NCBI GenBank assembly: GCA_900199595.1
Contig: FZRB01000007.1
Location: 81,323-145,322 of the forward strand
Source of the DNA: Lachnospiraceae bacterium
Lineage (GTDB): Bacteria > Bacillota > Clostridia > Lachnospirales > Lachnospiraceae
Reading direction: 5' to 3'
Length of the DNA: 64,000 nucleotides
Shown: piece after piece, positions 1 to 9,737 of the stretch
How positions within the stretch are numbered: position 1 is the first letter of the stretch
How the letters are laid out: each line of letters opens with the position of its first letter
Translations under genes and position numbers: made by a program
The notes under the pieces: model-generated
Seen by the model: the letters and a program-made list of their open reading frames with translations, nothing else
What the model was told of the DNA's origin: nothing
The model's database searches: none

Positions 1-79
1 TTGCCAGATAAATAAGTACGCCAGACACAATTAGTTGAACCACTGACATAACATATCCAATGATTTTCAGCGCTTTCAT
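1..79 (-). CDS. Partial membrane protein, N-terminus only
   Basis: The minus strand opens with an ATG at 79 and reads 26 codons to the window edge without a stop. A GAGAAGGA ribosome site lies about 7 nt upstream. The visible peptide begins MKALKIIGYVMSV and is a single hydrophobic stretch, so it is an N-terminal membrane segment or signal anchor. The gene is divergent from rsmG. The rest lies outside the window, so no family can be named. Confidence 0.5.
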   Translation of the reverse strand, partial: MKALKIIGYVMSVVQLIVSGVLIYLA

Positions 80-114
80 ATTCTTTTCCTTCTCATCAAT
101 TATTTACAATATAC

Positions 115-144
115 TGGACATTCAGCCCGTATCTGATTTATAAT
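115..144 (+). promoter_or_regulatory. Putative sigma-A promoter of rsmG
   Basis: A TGGACA box at 115-120 and a perfect TATAAT at 139-144 are separated by 18 bp. The predicted start of transcription lies about 28 nt before the rsmG ATG. No clear Shine-Dalgarno sequence is seen in that short leader. Confidence 0.55.
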
Positions 145-178
145 ACCACAAAACGAAATTAAAGCAAAGATAAAAAAT

Positions 179-901
179 ATGAAAGATATCAAATATTATT
201 CCGACAAAATGAATATTAATCTGAGTGATTCTCAGCTTGATCAGTTCAGCCGATATATGGATATGGTTATAGAAACCAACAAAGTCATGAATCTGACAGC
301 CATAACTGATCCTGAAGAATTCGCACTGAAGCACCTGGCTGACAGCTTATCTCTGATTGCATACGTAGATTCCTATAAAAGTCTGCCGGATTCATCCATC
401 TCGATAATAGATGTTGGAACCGGAGCCGGCTTTCCGGGAATCCCGCTTAAGATAGCATGTCCGGATATAAAGCTTACACTTCTGGATTCTCTGAATAAAA
501 GAATTACATTTCTTGAAAATGTAATCTCTGAGCTGGAACTTTCAGATGTAACTGCCATCCATGCAAGAGCAGAGGAAGGCGCTCGAAATCCGAAGCTTCG
601 CGACAGCTTTGATCTGGTTGTATCACGTGCAGTAGCCGGCATGAATATTCTCGTCGAATATTGCCTGCCCTATGCCAGAATCGGCGGCTGCTTTGTTTCC
701 TATAAATCAGGAGAATGGCAGGACGAAGTAAAAAATGCCGAAAATGCCATCCGGACACTTGGCGGCAGACTCTCAGATGTAGTCGAATCACCTCTGGCCG
801 ATTCCAATATAAAACGTAGCTTCGTTATCATAAATAAAGAAAAGAAAACCCCAAAGACCTACCCCCGCAAACCGGGCACAGCCAAAAAATGCCCATTGTA
901 A
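179..901 (+). CDS. rsmG: 16S rRNA (guanine-N7) methyltransferase RsmG
   Basis: RsmG (GidB) uses S-adenosylmethionine to methylate N7 of a guanine in the 530 loop of 16S rRNA. The 240-residue product has the family length. It carries the SAM-binding motif DVGTGAGFPGIPL near residue 80 and the early MNLTAIT motif near residue 38. The C-terminus is short and basic. In many Firmicutes rsmG follows mnmG on the same strand near oriC. Here it is alone on the plus strand and converges with the exonuclease-mnmG-mnmE run, so the classical order is rearranged. The ATG at 179 is the first in frame; a second Met 10 codons later is a less likely start. Confidence 0.93.
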   Translation: MKDIKYYSDKMNINLSDSQLDQFSRYMDMVIETNKVMNLTAITDPEEFALKHLADSLSLIAYVDSYKSLPDSSISIIDVGTGAGFPGIPLKIACPDIKLTLLDSLNKRITFLENVISELELSDVTAIHARAEEGARNPKLRDSFDLVVSRAVAGMNILVEYCLPYARIGGCFVSYKSGEWQDEVKNAENAIRTLGGRLSDVVESPLADSNIKRSFVIINKEKKTPKTYPRKPGTAKKCPL

Positions 902-943
902 AAAAGATGACACTTTGAACCTGATTCAAAGTGTCATCTTTTT
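901..943. terminator. Bidirectional intrinsic terminator between rsmG and the exonuclease gene
   Basis: A perfect 14-bp stem (906-919 with 925-938, loop CCTGA) is flanked by five A on one side and five T on the other, so it can end transcripts from both strands. It belongs to a recurring hairpin family with a TGACAC outer stem and a GAACCTG-type loop. Confidence 0.9.
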
Positions 944-2000
944 ACTTATTCTTTGTATTATTTCCTATTTTTTTCTCGCCGTTTTTCCTCTCGACGTATC
1001 GTCTGTCCCGCTCTTTTTTCTTTTCTGCCAATAAATCCTTACGTTTCTTTATATCCGAATATTTCGATTTTGTTATTGGATTAATCTTTTTTACAACGAA
1101 TACTGTATCCATGCTTTCCGATGCCGGTTTGAATTTTATGGTAGAAAGCATCTTTCCGTGTCTGAAGCATACTCCTACTGCAAGGTCAGTGGTGTTGTTG
1201 ATCTGAAATGCTTTTATTTTGCTCGTGGTCTTTCGACCGCATTTTACACACCTGATATCAGTTACTCTCTTATCTCTGAGTGCATCTTTCTTGGAAGCAT
1301 ATTCTCCGAATATTTCCTCAAGTGTTCCATTATGAAAATCATGAACTGATTCGGTGCGGTTTTTAGGATATCTGTAGGTGTCATAAACATATTTGTCTGT
1401 TATATCACCCAGCTTACCCTCCTGCATTATTCTCGCTGTATAGTATGCATCGTTTATTGCCGCATGGAATGGCCTGTCATGCTGAAGCTTCAACCGGTCT
1501 ACTGCCTTCTCCAGCTTACTGACTGAATTATCCTTTGAATACTTATTGGCGAATATCTGTTGTATATCGTAGAACTTTAGAGGAAACGGGAGTTTCTTCA
1601 TATAGTAAAAATCCATATTAGTCTGAAGATAAGCAAGATCTGACGGTCCCCAGCTGCAGAACACATAATCTTCCGGTTCGTTATCATCGTCCTGTCTGAT
1701 GTCATCCTCTGCCGGCGCCTTTTCAGAACACCACTTCAGAAAATTACTGCATGCCTCCTTAAAGGGAATCCCTTCCTTTCTCAGCGTCTCTTCATCATAG
1801 TTTAGTATATCCCTGATATACTTATGAATCTTGGTATAAAGCTTGGGCTTTATCAGCTGCGAGAATTCATCTGTTATTTTGAAATTGTCATCAAGCTTTA
1901 CAGCTCCTATCTCAATGATCTCAAATGGCATCCTCGGATGCTCACCAGCATGTCCGTTGGGACTCTGATTCCACTCAAGATCGAAGACAATATAATTCAT
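942..2000 (-). CDS. DEDDh 3'-5' exonuclease family protein
   Basis: The N-terminus MNYIVFDLEWNQ contains the Asp-x-Glu exonuclease I motif. The later segment HAAINDAYYTARIM supplies the His-x-x-x-x-x-Asp exonuclease III motif, typical of RNase T/KapD/DnaQ-like proteins. Residues after about 225 form an extra domain with CVKCGRK, a possible half zinc ribbon, and the C-terminus is strongly basic (KKRKD, KKKERDRR). The 352-residue length is greater than a bare exonuclease domain (about 180). The start is set by AGGAG 5 nt upstream of the ATG. It lies 38 bp downstream of mnmG and is probably last in that transcript. The substrate (RNA ends or DNA) cannot be decided from sequence. Confidence 0.8.
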   Translation of the reverse strand: MNYIVFDLEWNQSPNGHAGEHPRMPFEIIEIGAVKLDDNFKITDEFSQLIKPKLYTKIHKYIRDILNYDEETLRKEGIPFKEACSNFLKWCSEKAPAEDDIRQDDDNEPEDYVFCSWGPSDLAYLQTNMDFYYMKKLPFPLKFYDIQQIFANKYSKDNSVSKLEKAVDRLKLQHDRPFHAAINDAYYTARIMQEGKLGDITDKYVYDTYRYPKNRTESVHDFHNGTLEEIFGEYASKKDALRDKRVTDIRCVKCGRKTTSKIKAFQINNTTDLAVGVCFRHGKMLSTIKFKPASESMDTVFVVKKINPITKSKYSDIKKRKDLLAEKKKERDRRYVERKNGEKKIGNNTKNK

Positions 2001-2038
2001 GTCTGCTCCTGTATATATAATTTAGTTTAAGTATGTGT

Positions 2039-4009
2039 TTAATTATGAGAAGTAATGTGCATAATAAGCATAGTCACGTCCGCCGGTGAAACTCCGGATA
2101 TTCTGGATGCCTGACCGATTGACTTAGGTCGTATAGCCTCCAGCTTCTGCCTTGCTTCTATACGAAGATTACGAACCTCACTGTAATCTATATCATCAGG
2201 AATCTTCTTCTTTTCCATTTTCAGGAAATGTTCTACCTGACGCATCTGCCTGTCTATATAGCCCTCGTATTTGAGGGAAATGTTTATCTGCTCGATTATC
2301 TCACGAAGTCTTCCTTCCTCACCATCCTGTCTGTTTTCCTTCTTCAGTCCCTCAGGTCTGTCCGGATCCAGTTCTTCAACCTCTTCATATCCAAGCTCCG
2401 GTCTTCTGATAAGATCTGCAAGAGAAACTGCAGTATGTGTCGGAGAACTCTCATGTCTTGCAAGAAATTCCTGGGTTTCCTTATTGGCACCTATCATTAC
2501 TTCCTTCAGTCTTGAAACCTCACACTCTATTATACGCCTCTTTTCGCAGAATGTCTCATATCTTTCATCATCGATAAGACCTATATCATGTCCAATCCCC
2601 GTCAGTCTGAGGTCCGCATTGTCCTGTCTTAAGAGAAGTCTGTACTCAGCACGGCTGGTCATCATTCTGTAAGGTTCCTTAGTTTCCTTGGTAACAAGGT
2701 CATCTATCAGAACTCCTATATATCCGTCTGAACGCTTCAGTACCACAGGTTCTTTTCCCTGAAGTAGTCTGGCCGCATTTATTCCGGCTATAAGCCCCTG
2801 GGCTCCCGCCTCTTCATATCCGCTGCTTCCGTTTATCTGACCAGCCGAGAAAAGACCGCTGACAGCTTTAAATTCAAGAGAAGGCTTCAGGTCAGTTGCA
2901 GAGATACAGTCATACTCTATGGCATATGCTGGTCTCACTATCTTGGCATTTTCCAGTCCTGCCACCGAATGCACCATCCTGTACTGAACATCCTCCGGCA
3001 TGGAAGACGACATTCCGTCCAGATACATTTCTGTAGTGAATTCACCCTCTGGCTCTATGAACAGCTGATGTCTGTCCTTATCCGGGAATTTATGAATCTT
3101 ATCCTCTATGGATGGACAGTATCTCGGTCCCGTTCCCTTAATAACTCCTGAGAAAAGCGGTGATCTGTCTATATTTTCCTCTATGATCTGATGTGTCTCC
3201 ACATTGGTATAAGTGAGCCAGCAGGATATCTGATCTCTCTTTATATCCTCTTCAGTATTCGTAAAGGAAAACGGCTGTATATGCTCATCACCCTTCTGCT
3301 CGCTCATCTTTGAATAATCAATTGTAGTTCCATCTATTCTTGGAGGCGTTCCCGTCTTAAATCTTCTGAGAGGGATGCCTGCCTCAGTCATCGAATCCGA
3401 CAAATGGTTTGCAGCCATAAGTCCGTTCGGACCCGTATAAGTGATAGTGTCTCCATATATACAGAAAGCTTTAAGATAAACTCCCGTACATAGTACGACT
3501 GCCTTTGCATGATAAGTTGCGCCCGAAAATGTCTTCACACCGGTTATACGAAGACTACCCTTTGCTTCCTCGCTCTTATCATTATCGTTTCCGGATAAAA
3601 CATCATCCGACACTCTTTCATATAATAATTCCGAAACTTCTCCCTGCCTCAAAGTAAGATGCGGCTGTTTCTGCAGCGTAAGCCTCATCTGCTTTGTATA
3701 CTCAACCTTATCAGCCTGGGCACGGAGTGAATGAACGGCAGGACCCTTGGATACATTTAACATCTTTGACTGGATATAGGTCTTATCGATGTTCTTACCC
3801 ATTTCTCCACCGAGAGCGTCTATCTCACGAACAAGATGTCCCTTGGAGCTTCCTCCAATATTCGGATTGCAGGGCATCAGCGCAACACTATCCATGCTCA
3901 CGGTAAACATGATGGTCTCAAAACCGAGACGTGCTGCAGCCAGAGCTGCTTCACAGCCGGCATGACCTGCTCCCACTATTACGATGTCATAAGTTTCTTC
4001 TACGTTCAT
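2039..4009 (-). CDS. mnmG: tRNA uridine-34 5-carboxymethylaminomethyl modification enzyme MnmG
   Basis: MnmG (GidA) works with MnmE to install the carboxymethylaminomethyl group at wobble U34 of certain tRNAs, using FAD, NADH and methylene-tetrahydrofolate. The 656-residue length is slightly above the usual 620-630. The FAD-binding motif [17 protein letters not shown] is at the N-terminus, the GTPPR motif is near residue 220, and the C-terminus contains [18 protein letters not shown], which fits the MnmE-binding tail. AAGGA lies 7-8 nt upstream of the ATG. It follows mnmE by 41 bp, the usual order and presumably one operon. Confidence 0.97.
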   Translation of the reverse strand: MNVEETYDIVIVGAGHAGCEAALAAARLGFETIMFTVSMDSVALMPCNPNIGGSSKGHLVREIDALGGEMGKNIDKTYIQSKMLNVSKGPAVHSLRAQADKVEYTKQMRLTLQKQPHLTLRQGEVSELLYERVSDDVLSGNDNDKSEEAKGSLRITGVKTFSGATYHAKAVVLCTGVYLKAFCIYGDTITYTGPNGLMAANHLSDSMTEAGIPLRRFKTGTPPRIDGTTIDYSKMSEQKGDEHIQPFSFTNTEEDIKRDQISCWLTYTNVETHQIIEENIDRSPLFSGVIKGTGPRYCPSIEDKIHKFPDKDRHQLFIEPEGEFTTEMYLDGMSSSMPEDVQYRMVHSVAGLENAKIVRPAYAIEYDCISATDLKPSLEFKAVSGLFSAGQINGSSGYEEAGAQGLIAGINAARLLQGKEPVVLKRSDGYIGVLIDDLVTKETKEPYRMMTSRAEYRLLLRQDNADLRLTGIGHDIGLIDDERYETFCEKRRIIECEVSRLKEVMIGANKETQEFLARHESSPTHTAVSLADLIRRPELGYEEVEELDPDRPEGLKKENRQDGEEGRLREIIEQINISLKYEGYIDRQMRQVEHFLKMEKKKIPDDIDYSEVRNLRIEARQKLEAIRPKSIGQASRISGVSPADVTMLIMHITSHN

Positions 4010-4050
4010 TTATTTAGTCCTTAAAATATATGGTATTAATTCACAGTAAC

Positions 4051-5457
4051 TTACTTTCCTAGACAGAATTCTCTGAATATCTTGTCTGCCAGATCGTCCT
4101 CCAAAGCTTCTCCTATTATCTCGCCAAGGGACTCATAAGCAGACATCAGATCTATGGTATAAAAGTCCTCACCTACTCCTGCCGCTACACTCTCTGCAAC
4201 CTTCTCAAGTGAACTTTTAGCGGCAATAAGTGATTCTTTATTCCTTGTATTTGTTATATAAACCTGATTATTATAATCTATCTTCTCGCTAAAGAAAAGC
4301 TCCTTTATTTTTTCTTTTAACTGTGCAAGTCCTTCAGCGGTCTTTGCGGATATCTGAAGCACATCTACATCAGCCTTGGAAACACGGCTGATATCCAGAG
4401 TTTCACCAACCATTTTTATTATATCTTCATCAGAAATTATCTGCTGTTTATCACTTTTATTTATAAGAACAATAACCTTCTTATCTCCGAGAAGCTGTAT
4501 TATCTCTCTGTCATTTTCAGTCAGTCCTTCGGAACCATCGATTACAAGAAGAACCAGATCCGCTTCATCAATAGATTTGCGAGCCTTCTCCACTCCGATT
4601 TTTTCCACAGTATCCTCAGTCTCACGAATACCTGCAGTATCGATCAATTTAAGCACTATTCCATCTATTTCGGCATATTCCTCGAGAGTATCTCTGGTGG
4701 TACCTTCAACATCCGTTACTATGGCTCTGTTTTCACCGAGAAGCAGATTAAGTATAGAAGACTTGCCGGCATTGGGACGTCCCACAATTGCAGTCCTGAT
4801 ACCCTCTTTAATGATCCTGCCTTCATCTGAAGAATTAATCAATACATCAATTCGTGAGAGAACTTCTTCTACAGTAACATTCAAATCTTCATCAAAACCA
4901 TCCAGTGAATAGTTCTCAGGATCATCCAGCGCAGACTCTATATATGCAGTATTATAAAGAATCTTTTCCCTGAGATCACTTATCTCATCCCTGAGTCGAC
5001 CGGTAAGCTGATTCACTGAAGCCGAAAGCGCCATATCAGACTCTGCATTTATCACATCCATTACAGCTTCAGCTTCGGTCATATCTATCCTGCCGCCCAT
5101 AAATGCTCTTTTGGTGAACTCACCCGGCTCGGCAGTTCTTACTCCCTTCCTGATGAGAAGATCCATAACCTTTCTTACAACATATGTGCCTCCGTGAAGA
5201 TCTATCTCAACTGTATCTTCAGTAGTATAGGTATGAGGAGCCTTCATCACAAGAACAACTGCCTCGTCAAGTATGGTGTCTCCATCCATAATCCTTCCGA
5301 AGGCAGCAGTAAAACTGTCCATATCTTTAATTCTCTTTTTTCCCTTGAATATACCGTCGCACACCGGGACAGTCTCAGGTCCGCTCACACGGATCATTCC
5401 GATGGCGGACCTGCCCATTCCCGTCGCAACAGCACAAATCGTGTCTGTTTTGTACAT
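4051..5457 (-). CDS. mnmE: tRNA modification GTPase MnmE
   Basis: MnmE (TrmE, ThdF) is the GTPase partner of MnmG. The 468-residue protein has the N-terminal folate-binding domain (TICAVATGMGRSAIGMIRVSG), an inserted G domain with P-loop GRPNAGKS, switch motif DTAGIRET and base-recognition NKSD, and it ends in FCLGK, matching the C-terminal C-[IL]-G-K with the catalytic Cys. It starts only 7 bp after the stop of the upstream CAP-domain gene and its ribosome site is weak (AAAGAG). It may therefore depend on readthrough from the surface-protein genes or on a promoter inside them. Confidence 0.97.
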   Translation of the reverse strand: MYKTDTICAVATGMGRSAIGMIRVSGPETVPVCDGIFKGKKRIKDMDSFTAAFGRIMDGDTILDEAVVLVMKAPHTYTTEDTVEIDLHGGTYVVRKVMDLLIRKGVRTAEPGEFTKRAFMGGRIDMTEAEAVMDVINAESDMALSASVNQLTGRLRDEISDLREKILYNTAYIESALDDPENYSLDGFDEDLNVTVEEVLSRIDVLINSSDEGRIIKEGIRTAIVGRPNAGKSSILNLLLGENRAIVTDVEGTTRDTLEEYAEIDGIVLKLIDTAGIRETEDTVEKIGVEKARKSIDEADLVLLVIDGSEGLTENDREIIQLLGDKKVIVLINKSDKQQIISDEDIIKMVGETLDISRVSKADVDVLQISAKTAEGLAQLKEKIKELFFSEKIDYNNQVYITNTRNKESLIAAKSSLEKVAESVAAGVGEDFYTIDLMSAYESLGEIIGEALEDDLADKIFREFCLGK

Positions 5458-5464
5458 GTCTCTT

Positions 5465-8400
5465 TTACTTCTTTATCTTAACTTTTTTAACCTTGCTCCA
5501 CTCACCATAAACCTTATTATCGGATGAATCCTTTGTGTAAGCTCTCACTCTTACATAATATGTCTTTTTCTTCTTGAAGCCTTTTTTAGTAAGAGTAAGC
5601 TTTGTTGTTGAGCCGGATTTTTTAGATTTCGTAAAGCTCTTATTAAGAGCATACTGAATCTGATATCCTTTAGCGCCTTTAACCTTCTTCCAGCTAACCT
5701 TGATTTTCTTTCCCTTTGTATTCTTTACTGATTTAACAGTAGGACTAGATGGTGCTTCTACCTCATCATCCTCTATAGTTTCAGGTTCTGTAGAAGGTGT
5801 CACTTCTGCCGTTGATGTTGGCTTCACTGTCGGTGTCGTCTCTTTTGTAGGTGTCGGTGTTATCGCCGGTTTACCGCTTGTTGGAGTTGGTGTTGTTTCC
5901 GGCTTACTGCTTGTTGGAGTCGGTGTTGTCTCAACATTACTGCTTGTCGGAACAGTAGTTGGCTTTGCTGTTACTTCTGCGGTCGGTGTTGTGCTCGGCT
6001 CACTAACTGGAGTTGCCGTAACCTCTGCAGTTGGAGTTACATCCGATTTAACCGTAGGCTCAGTCGTCGGAGAATCCGTTGGCTTTGAAGATGCCGTTGG
6101 CTCTACTGTAGATGTCGCTGCAGGAGTTGCTACAGGAGTTGCTGTAGCTGTAGACGTCGGAGTAGGAGTAGGTTCCGGCTTCTTATCAACAGTTATATAT
6201 ACATACGTATATACCGGATTATCCTCTTCATCCTTTGATATCTCTATCGCTATCTTCTTTACTACCTTATTTTCAGCAGCTGCATCTTCGACCATCTTCT
6301 TTTCTGATTCGGAAAGGTCCTCAGCGTCCTCTTTCTTAAGAGTCTCCGGTTCACTTATCATCTCCTTTGTCAGAACAACTTCTGTGGTTGAGCCATCAGC
6401 ACAAGGCATTTTTATAACAATTCCTTCCAGCGCATTTATTATATCTTCAGCACTTGAAGTATCATCAAAATCACTAAATGCGTCCAGACTATCTTCGCTT
6501 ATCTGACTTGTACCATCCTTTACAGGTGCCTTTACCTCAATCAAATACTCATCACTGCTGTAGTTTTTATAAGTGATTTTAAATATATAATTTCCAGCCT
6601 TCAGCTTCTTTTCACTGACGCTTACATCATCAAGATATAAAAACGCATCAGCAACAAGAGTTCCACCATCTACATTGAATGCAACATTTGCATTATCCGT
6701 AGTCTCGTTATCATATGTAATAACAGCAGAAGTTCCTGTAAGTTCAAAATCCTGACCTTCCAGATATTCAGTCTTTGCAGGACCGGTAAAATCAACCTTC
6801 GCAATCTGCTTAACATATAAATCAAATGTCTTAGTCATTCCGTCCTGAGTTACACTTATGGTCTGTTTTCCAATAATGTCCTTATCATATCCGGAAATCA
6901 CATAATTAATCGAGCCTTCTTCATATTTCTTCACAGTTTCATCGTCATAATATGTAGTAGCAGAAAGCCCTGTCGTATCCAGCTCCTGTCCCTTGATATA
7001 CTCGAGCTTAGTCGGAGGAGTAATCTCCAGACTTGCCGGAAGGTGCAGAGTGAGCTCCATATCAACACTCTTTGTAACAGCCTCATCCTTACCATTATCG
7101 TAGGTATAAGAAAGCTTTACTGTCTGAGTAGAATCCTTTGAGTCCTCATCATAATCAGATACATTAATCTGCTTGCTTCCCATTCCAAAAACAACTGATG
7201 TTCCGTTATCATAGGCAGCAATCAGTTTACCGCTTATCTTACTCCAGTCATAATTATCATAGAACACTGTTCCCTTTGCAGTCTGGGTTTCAGCAGCCTG
7301 CTCAGTCTCCTCATCATACCATTTGAGACTTTCCAATGTCTTCGGCTTTACATATACTGAAATGGATACAGCATCGTCAGTTCCTTCTATGTCTTTTAAA
7401 CTGCCCTTGATATCAAATGTAGAATCCGGAGTACTCAGCTGATCTTTATCAACCTCATCCCAAATAATATCCTCTGTAGATGAGAGTCCGTTACTCCACT
7501 TAACTAAAGCATTTTTAGGAAGCTTAGTATCAACAGATACCTCTTCAAGGGTTTCTATCTGATCAAATGATTCTACTTCCTTAATTGTTACAGGCTTAAC
7601 CTTACAATCTACCGATACTTCCTTTGTTATATTGTTTCCACAATCAACACTTCCAGTAACACTAAATGTTGTCTCCGTTTTATTCAGATTTTTATAGTTT
7701 TCTTCAGGTATACTATCCCAGGTAATATCCAGATCCTCATTATCACCATTTGACCAGGTAACATTTGCTTTCTCAGGAAGATCACTTACGGGACTGATTC
7801 CATTTTCTACTTCAATTTCATCATCATTATATACAACACTCTTAACTGTTGCAGGAGTAACATTTACATTTACAGTAGTAGACTTGTCACACGAAACATC
7901 ATTTATGGCATCATAATAAGTTCCGGTTATCTCATAAGTTCCACCATTTCTTTGCTTATATGCATTTTTATAATCATCTGTCTGCTCCCATATAATATAT
8001 CCATATTCCGCTCCCGGACTATCGGCATTATCTATATCGCCATTAGACCAGGTGACAGTAGCTACCGGATATACAGGCTCTGTACCACTTGGCGTAGTTA
8101 TTTCTTCTTCATCATAGACAACACTCGTAACACTTGCAGGATTAACTTTAAGTTCAAATGAAACCTCAAGGTCTTTATATCCTTCATCTGTAGAAACTGT
8201 AGCATAACCTTCTTCAGTAAAGGTTCCGCCTTCTCTTTTTTTATAATTTTGTTTCTGTCTGGTAGTCCATGTTGCAGAATATGTCCATGAATAACCATTA
8301 GATAGAGATATTCCTACACTTGGATATGTTACAGCCACCCCTGAATCAGTAGTTTTTGATGTAACTACTATATATGAATCATCTTTTTTCTCTTTACAGT

Positions 8401-9712
8401 ATACATTTAATATTTCAGCAGGATTAACATGTACCTTCTGAACTACATCAAGACCACAGGCCTTACCCGTTACATCAAATTCTTTACTTTTAAAGCTAGT
8501 CTGGAGATTCTTAGAATCATACGAATCCCAAGTTGGTGCAACATCTATATAAGTACCATCGCTCAGTTTAACGGATACACTGTTGCTAAGTGTAGGTGTT
8601 TTATAGGATTCTACTGTTACCATGTCAGGATCTACTGCCTCAACCGGTTCAACTCCTGCAGGCACAACAACACAATCAAATTCTTTTGTCTTTAAGGAAC
8701 TACCTGATCCCATAGTGGCGGTAATCGTCACCTGACCGGTTTTCTTTGCACTTACAGCACCTGTTGAACTGTTGATACTTACAATCGTATTATCTGAGGA
8801 GCCCCAGGTAACACCATCATAAACTGAACAATTATTTACCGTACAATTAGCAACTCCTGGACATTTAACATCAACAACTAATTCAAACTTGCTGTCATCA
8901 CCAACGTGAAGAAGCGGATTACCTACTGGGGTAATGTTTATTACATTAGAAGGAGTAATCTCCATCTTCTGAATAATCGGTTTGTTCTGCTCATCCTTAT
9001 AATCCTTTTCTGCTATAGCCACATCTGATGAAGAAAATGTTCCCGCAGTGCAGCACCAGTCAGCCTTCCAGCCTGATGAAGTATAAATCTCATCATTATC
9101 CGGATTAAAGGTTGCTATTCCGCAATAGGTATAATCAGGATTAATAAGAGTTGTATAATGTCCTGTCTCATAAGAAGTATTTTTATCAACCCAGTATTTC
9201 TTTTCACCATACCATTGTTCAAGATCCGAGCTGTGATCATTTGACCAGGCCAGGTTCTCTGCTGAAGCTACCATGCTTGTTCCAAGAAAATGTGTCAGTA
9301 CACTGTTGCATGACTTTGAATTAGGTCTGACGTGCGCAAGCCGTACTGCGCCTTCAGCCGAACGTATAGTTGCAGCCTTTGTACAGCTGACTCCCAGCTG
9401 TATAGGCTTATAATCCGAAGGCTTAAGATATTCAGAAGTCTTATTAGGATTCGGTACATTTCCTGCATAACAGGCCTCATATCTTATTTCATTTATTCTT
9501 GTAATAATATCCTGCTGGGCAGAAGTATAATCAAAACCTTCAACCCCTATAATTATATTTCCGGAAGATGCTGTAGTTTCTATATCTTCTCTTATCTCAA
9601 CATCTTCAGCATAAACACTGTTTACTCCATATGTCGCACCGGTAAAGCCTGCAACCATTGATAAAACCACAGTTGATATTTTTATAACACTAAAAAAATT
9701 AACTTTTCTCAT
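5465..9712 (-). CDS. Giant secreted CAP-domain protein with Big_2/Big_4-like repeats, Pro/Thr linker and C-terminal Fn3
   Basis: About 1415 residues. The start at 9712 is chosen because AGGAGA sits 5 nt upstream, rather than the GTG or ATG six codons earlier. Order of parts: signal peptide (about 1-36); CAP/SCP domain (about 50-230) with AHVRPNS and a CAP-signature-like TGHYTTLINP; a Big_2-like domain (about 250-350); then several Big_4-like units recognised by the repeated W-S-N-G and V-x-W-D pattern; further Ig-like units with YLEGQ and YIKGQ turns; a roughly 140-residue Pro/Thr/Ser/Val spacer (about 1180-1320); and a Fn3-like end (KVSWKKVKGAKGYQIQY) finishing in KVKKVKIKK. No LPXTG or SLH motif is seen. 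It is a paralogue of the adjacent upstream gene, 25 bp away. CAP domains bind lipids or act as proteases in some proteins; the function here is unknown. Confidence 0.85.
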   Translation of the reverse strand: MRKVNFFSVIKISTVVLSMVAGFTGATYGVNSVYAEDVEIREDIETTASSGNIIIGVEGFDYTSAQQDIITRINEIRYEACYAGNVPNPNKTSEYLKPSDYKPIQLGVSCTKAATIRSAEGAVRLAHVRPNSKSCNSVLTHFLGTSMVASAENLAWSNDHSSDLEQWYGEKKYWVDKNTSYETGHYTTLINPDYTYCGIATFNPDNDEIYTSSGWKADWCCTAGTFSSSDVAIAEKDYKDEQNKPIIQKMEITPSNVINITPVGNPLLHVGDDSKFELVVDVKCPGVANCTVNNCSVYDGVTWGSSDNTIVSINSSTGAVSAKKTGQVTITATMGSGSSLKTKEFDCVVVPAGVEPVEAVDPDMVTVESYKTPTLSNSVSVKLSDGTYIDVAPTWDSYDSKNLQTSFKSKEFDVTGKACGLDVVQKVHVNPAEILNVYCKEKKDDSYIVVTSKTTDSGVAVTYPSVGISLSNGYSWTYSATWTTRQKQNYKKREGGTFTEEGYATVSTDEGYKDLEVSFELKVNPASVTSVVYDEEEITTPSGTEPVYPVATVTWSNGDIDNADSPGAEYGYIIWEQTDDYKNAYKQRNGGTYEITGTYYDAINDVSCDKSTTVNVNVTPATVKSVVYNDDEIEVENGISPVSDLPEKANVTWSNGDNEDLDITWDSIPEENYKNLNKTETTFSVTGSVDCGNNITKEVSVDCKVKPVTIKEVESFDQIETLEEVSVDTKLPKNALVKWSNGLSSTEDIIWDEVDKDQLSTPDSTFDIKGSLKDIEGTDDAVSISVYVKPKTLESLKWYDEETEQAAETQTAKGTVFYDNYDWSKISGKLIAAYDNGTSVVFGMGSKQINVSDYDEDSKDSTQTVKLSYTYDNGKDEAVTKSVDMELTLHLPASLEITPPTKLEYIKGQELDTTGLSATTYYDDETVKKYEEGSINYVISGYDKDIIGKQTISVTQDGMTKTFDLYVKQIAKVDFTGPAKTEYLEGQDFELTGTSAVITYDNETTDNANVAFNVDGGTLVADAFLYLDDVSVSEKKLKAGNYIFKITYKNYSSDEYLIEVKAPVKDGTSQISEDSLDAFSDFDDTSSAEDIINALEGIVIKMPCADGSTTEVVLTKEMISEPETLKKEDAEDLSESEKKMVEDAAAENKVVKKIAIEISKDEEDNPVYTYVYITVDKKPEPTPTPTSTATATPVATPAATSTVEPTASSKPTDSPTTEPTVKSDVTPTAEVTATPVSEPSTTPTAEVTAKPTTVPTSSNVETTPTPTSSKPETTPTPTSGKPAITPTPTKETTPTVKPTSTAEVTPSTEPETIEDDEVEAPSSPTVKSVKNTKGKKIKVSWKKVKGAKGYQIQYALNKSFTKSKKSGSTTKLTLTKKGFKKKKTYYVRVRAYTKDSSDNKVYGEWSKVKKVKIKK

Positions 9713-9737
9713 GTCTTCTCCTATCATCACAGCTGTT

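Noticed and set aside
5700..6506. 268-codon plus-strand open frame rich in Val/Gly/Ser
   Set aside because: It is the antisense of the Pro/Thr-rich spacer of the CAP-domain protein. Low-complexity repeats on one strand give a long open frame on the other. It has no ribosome site and no recognisable domain.
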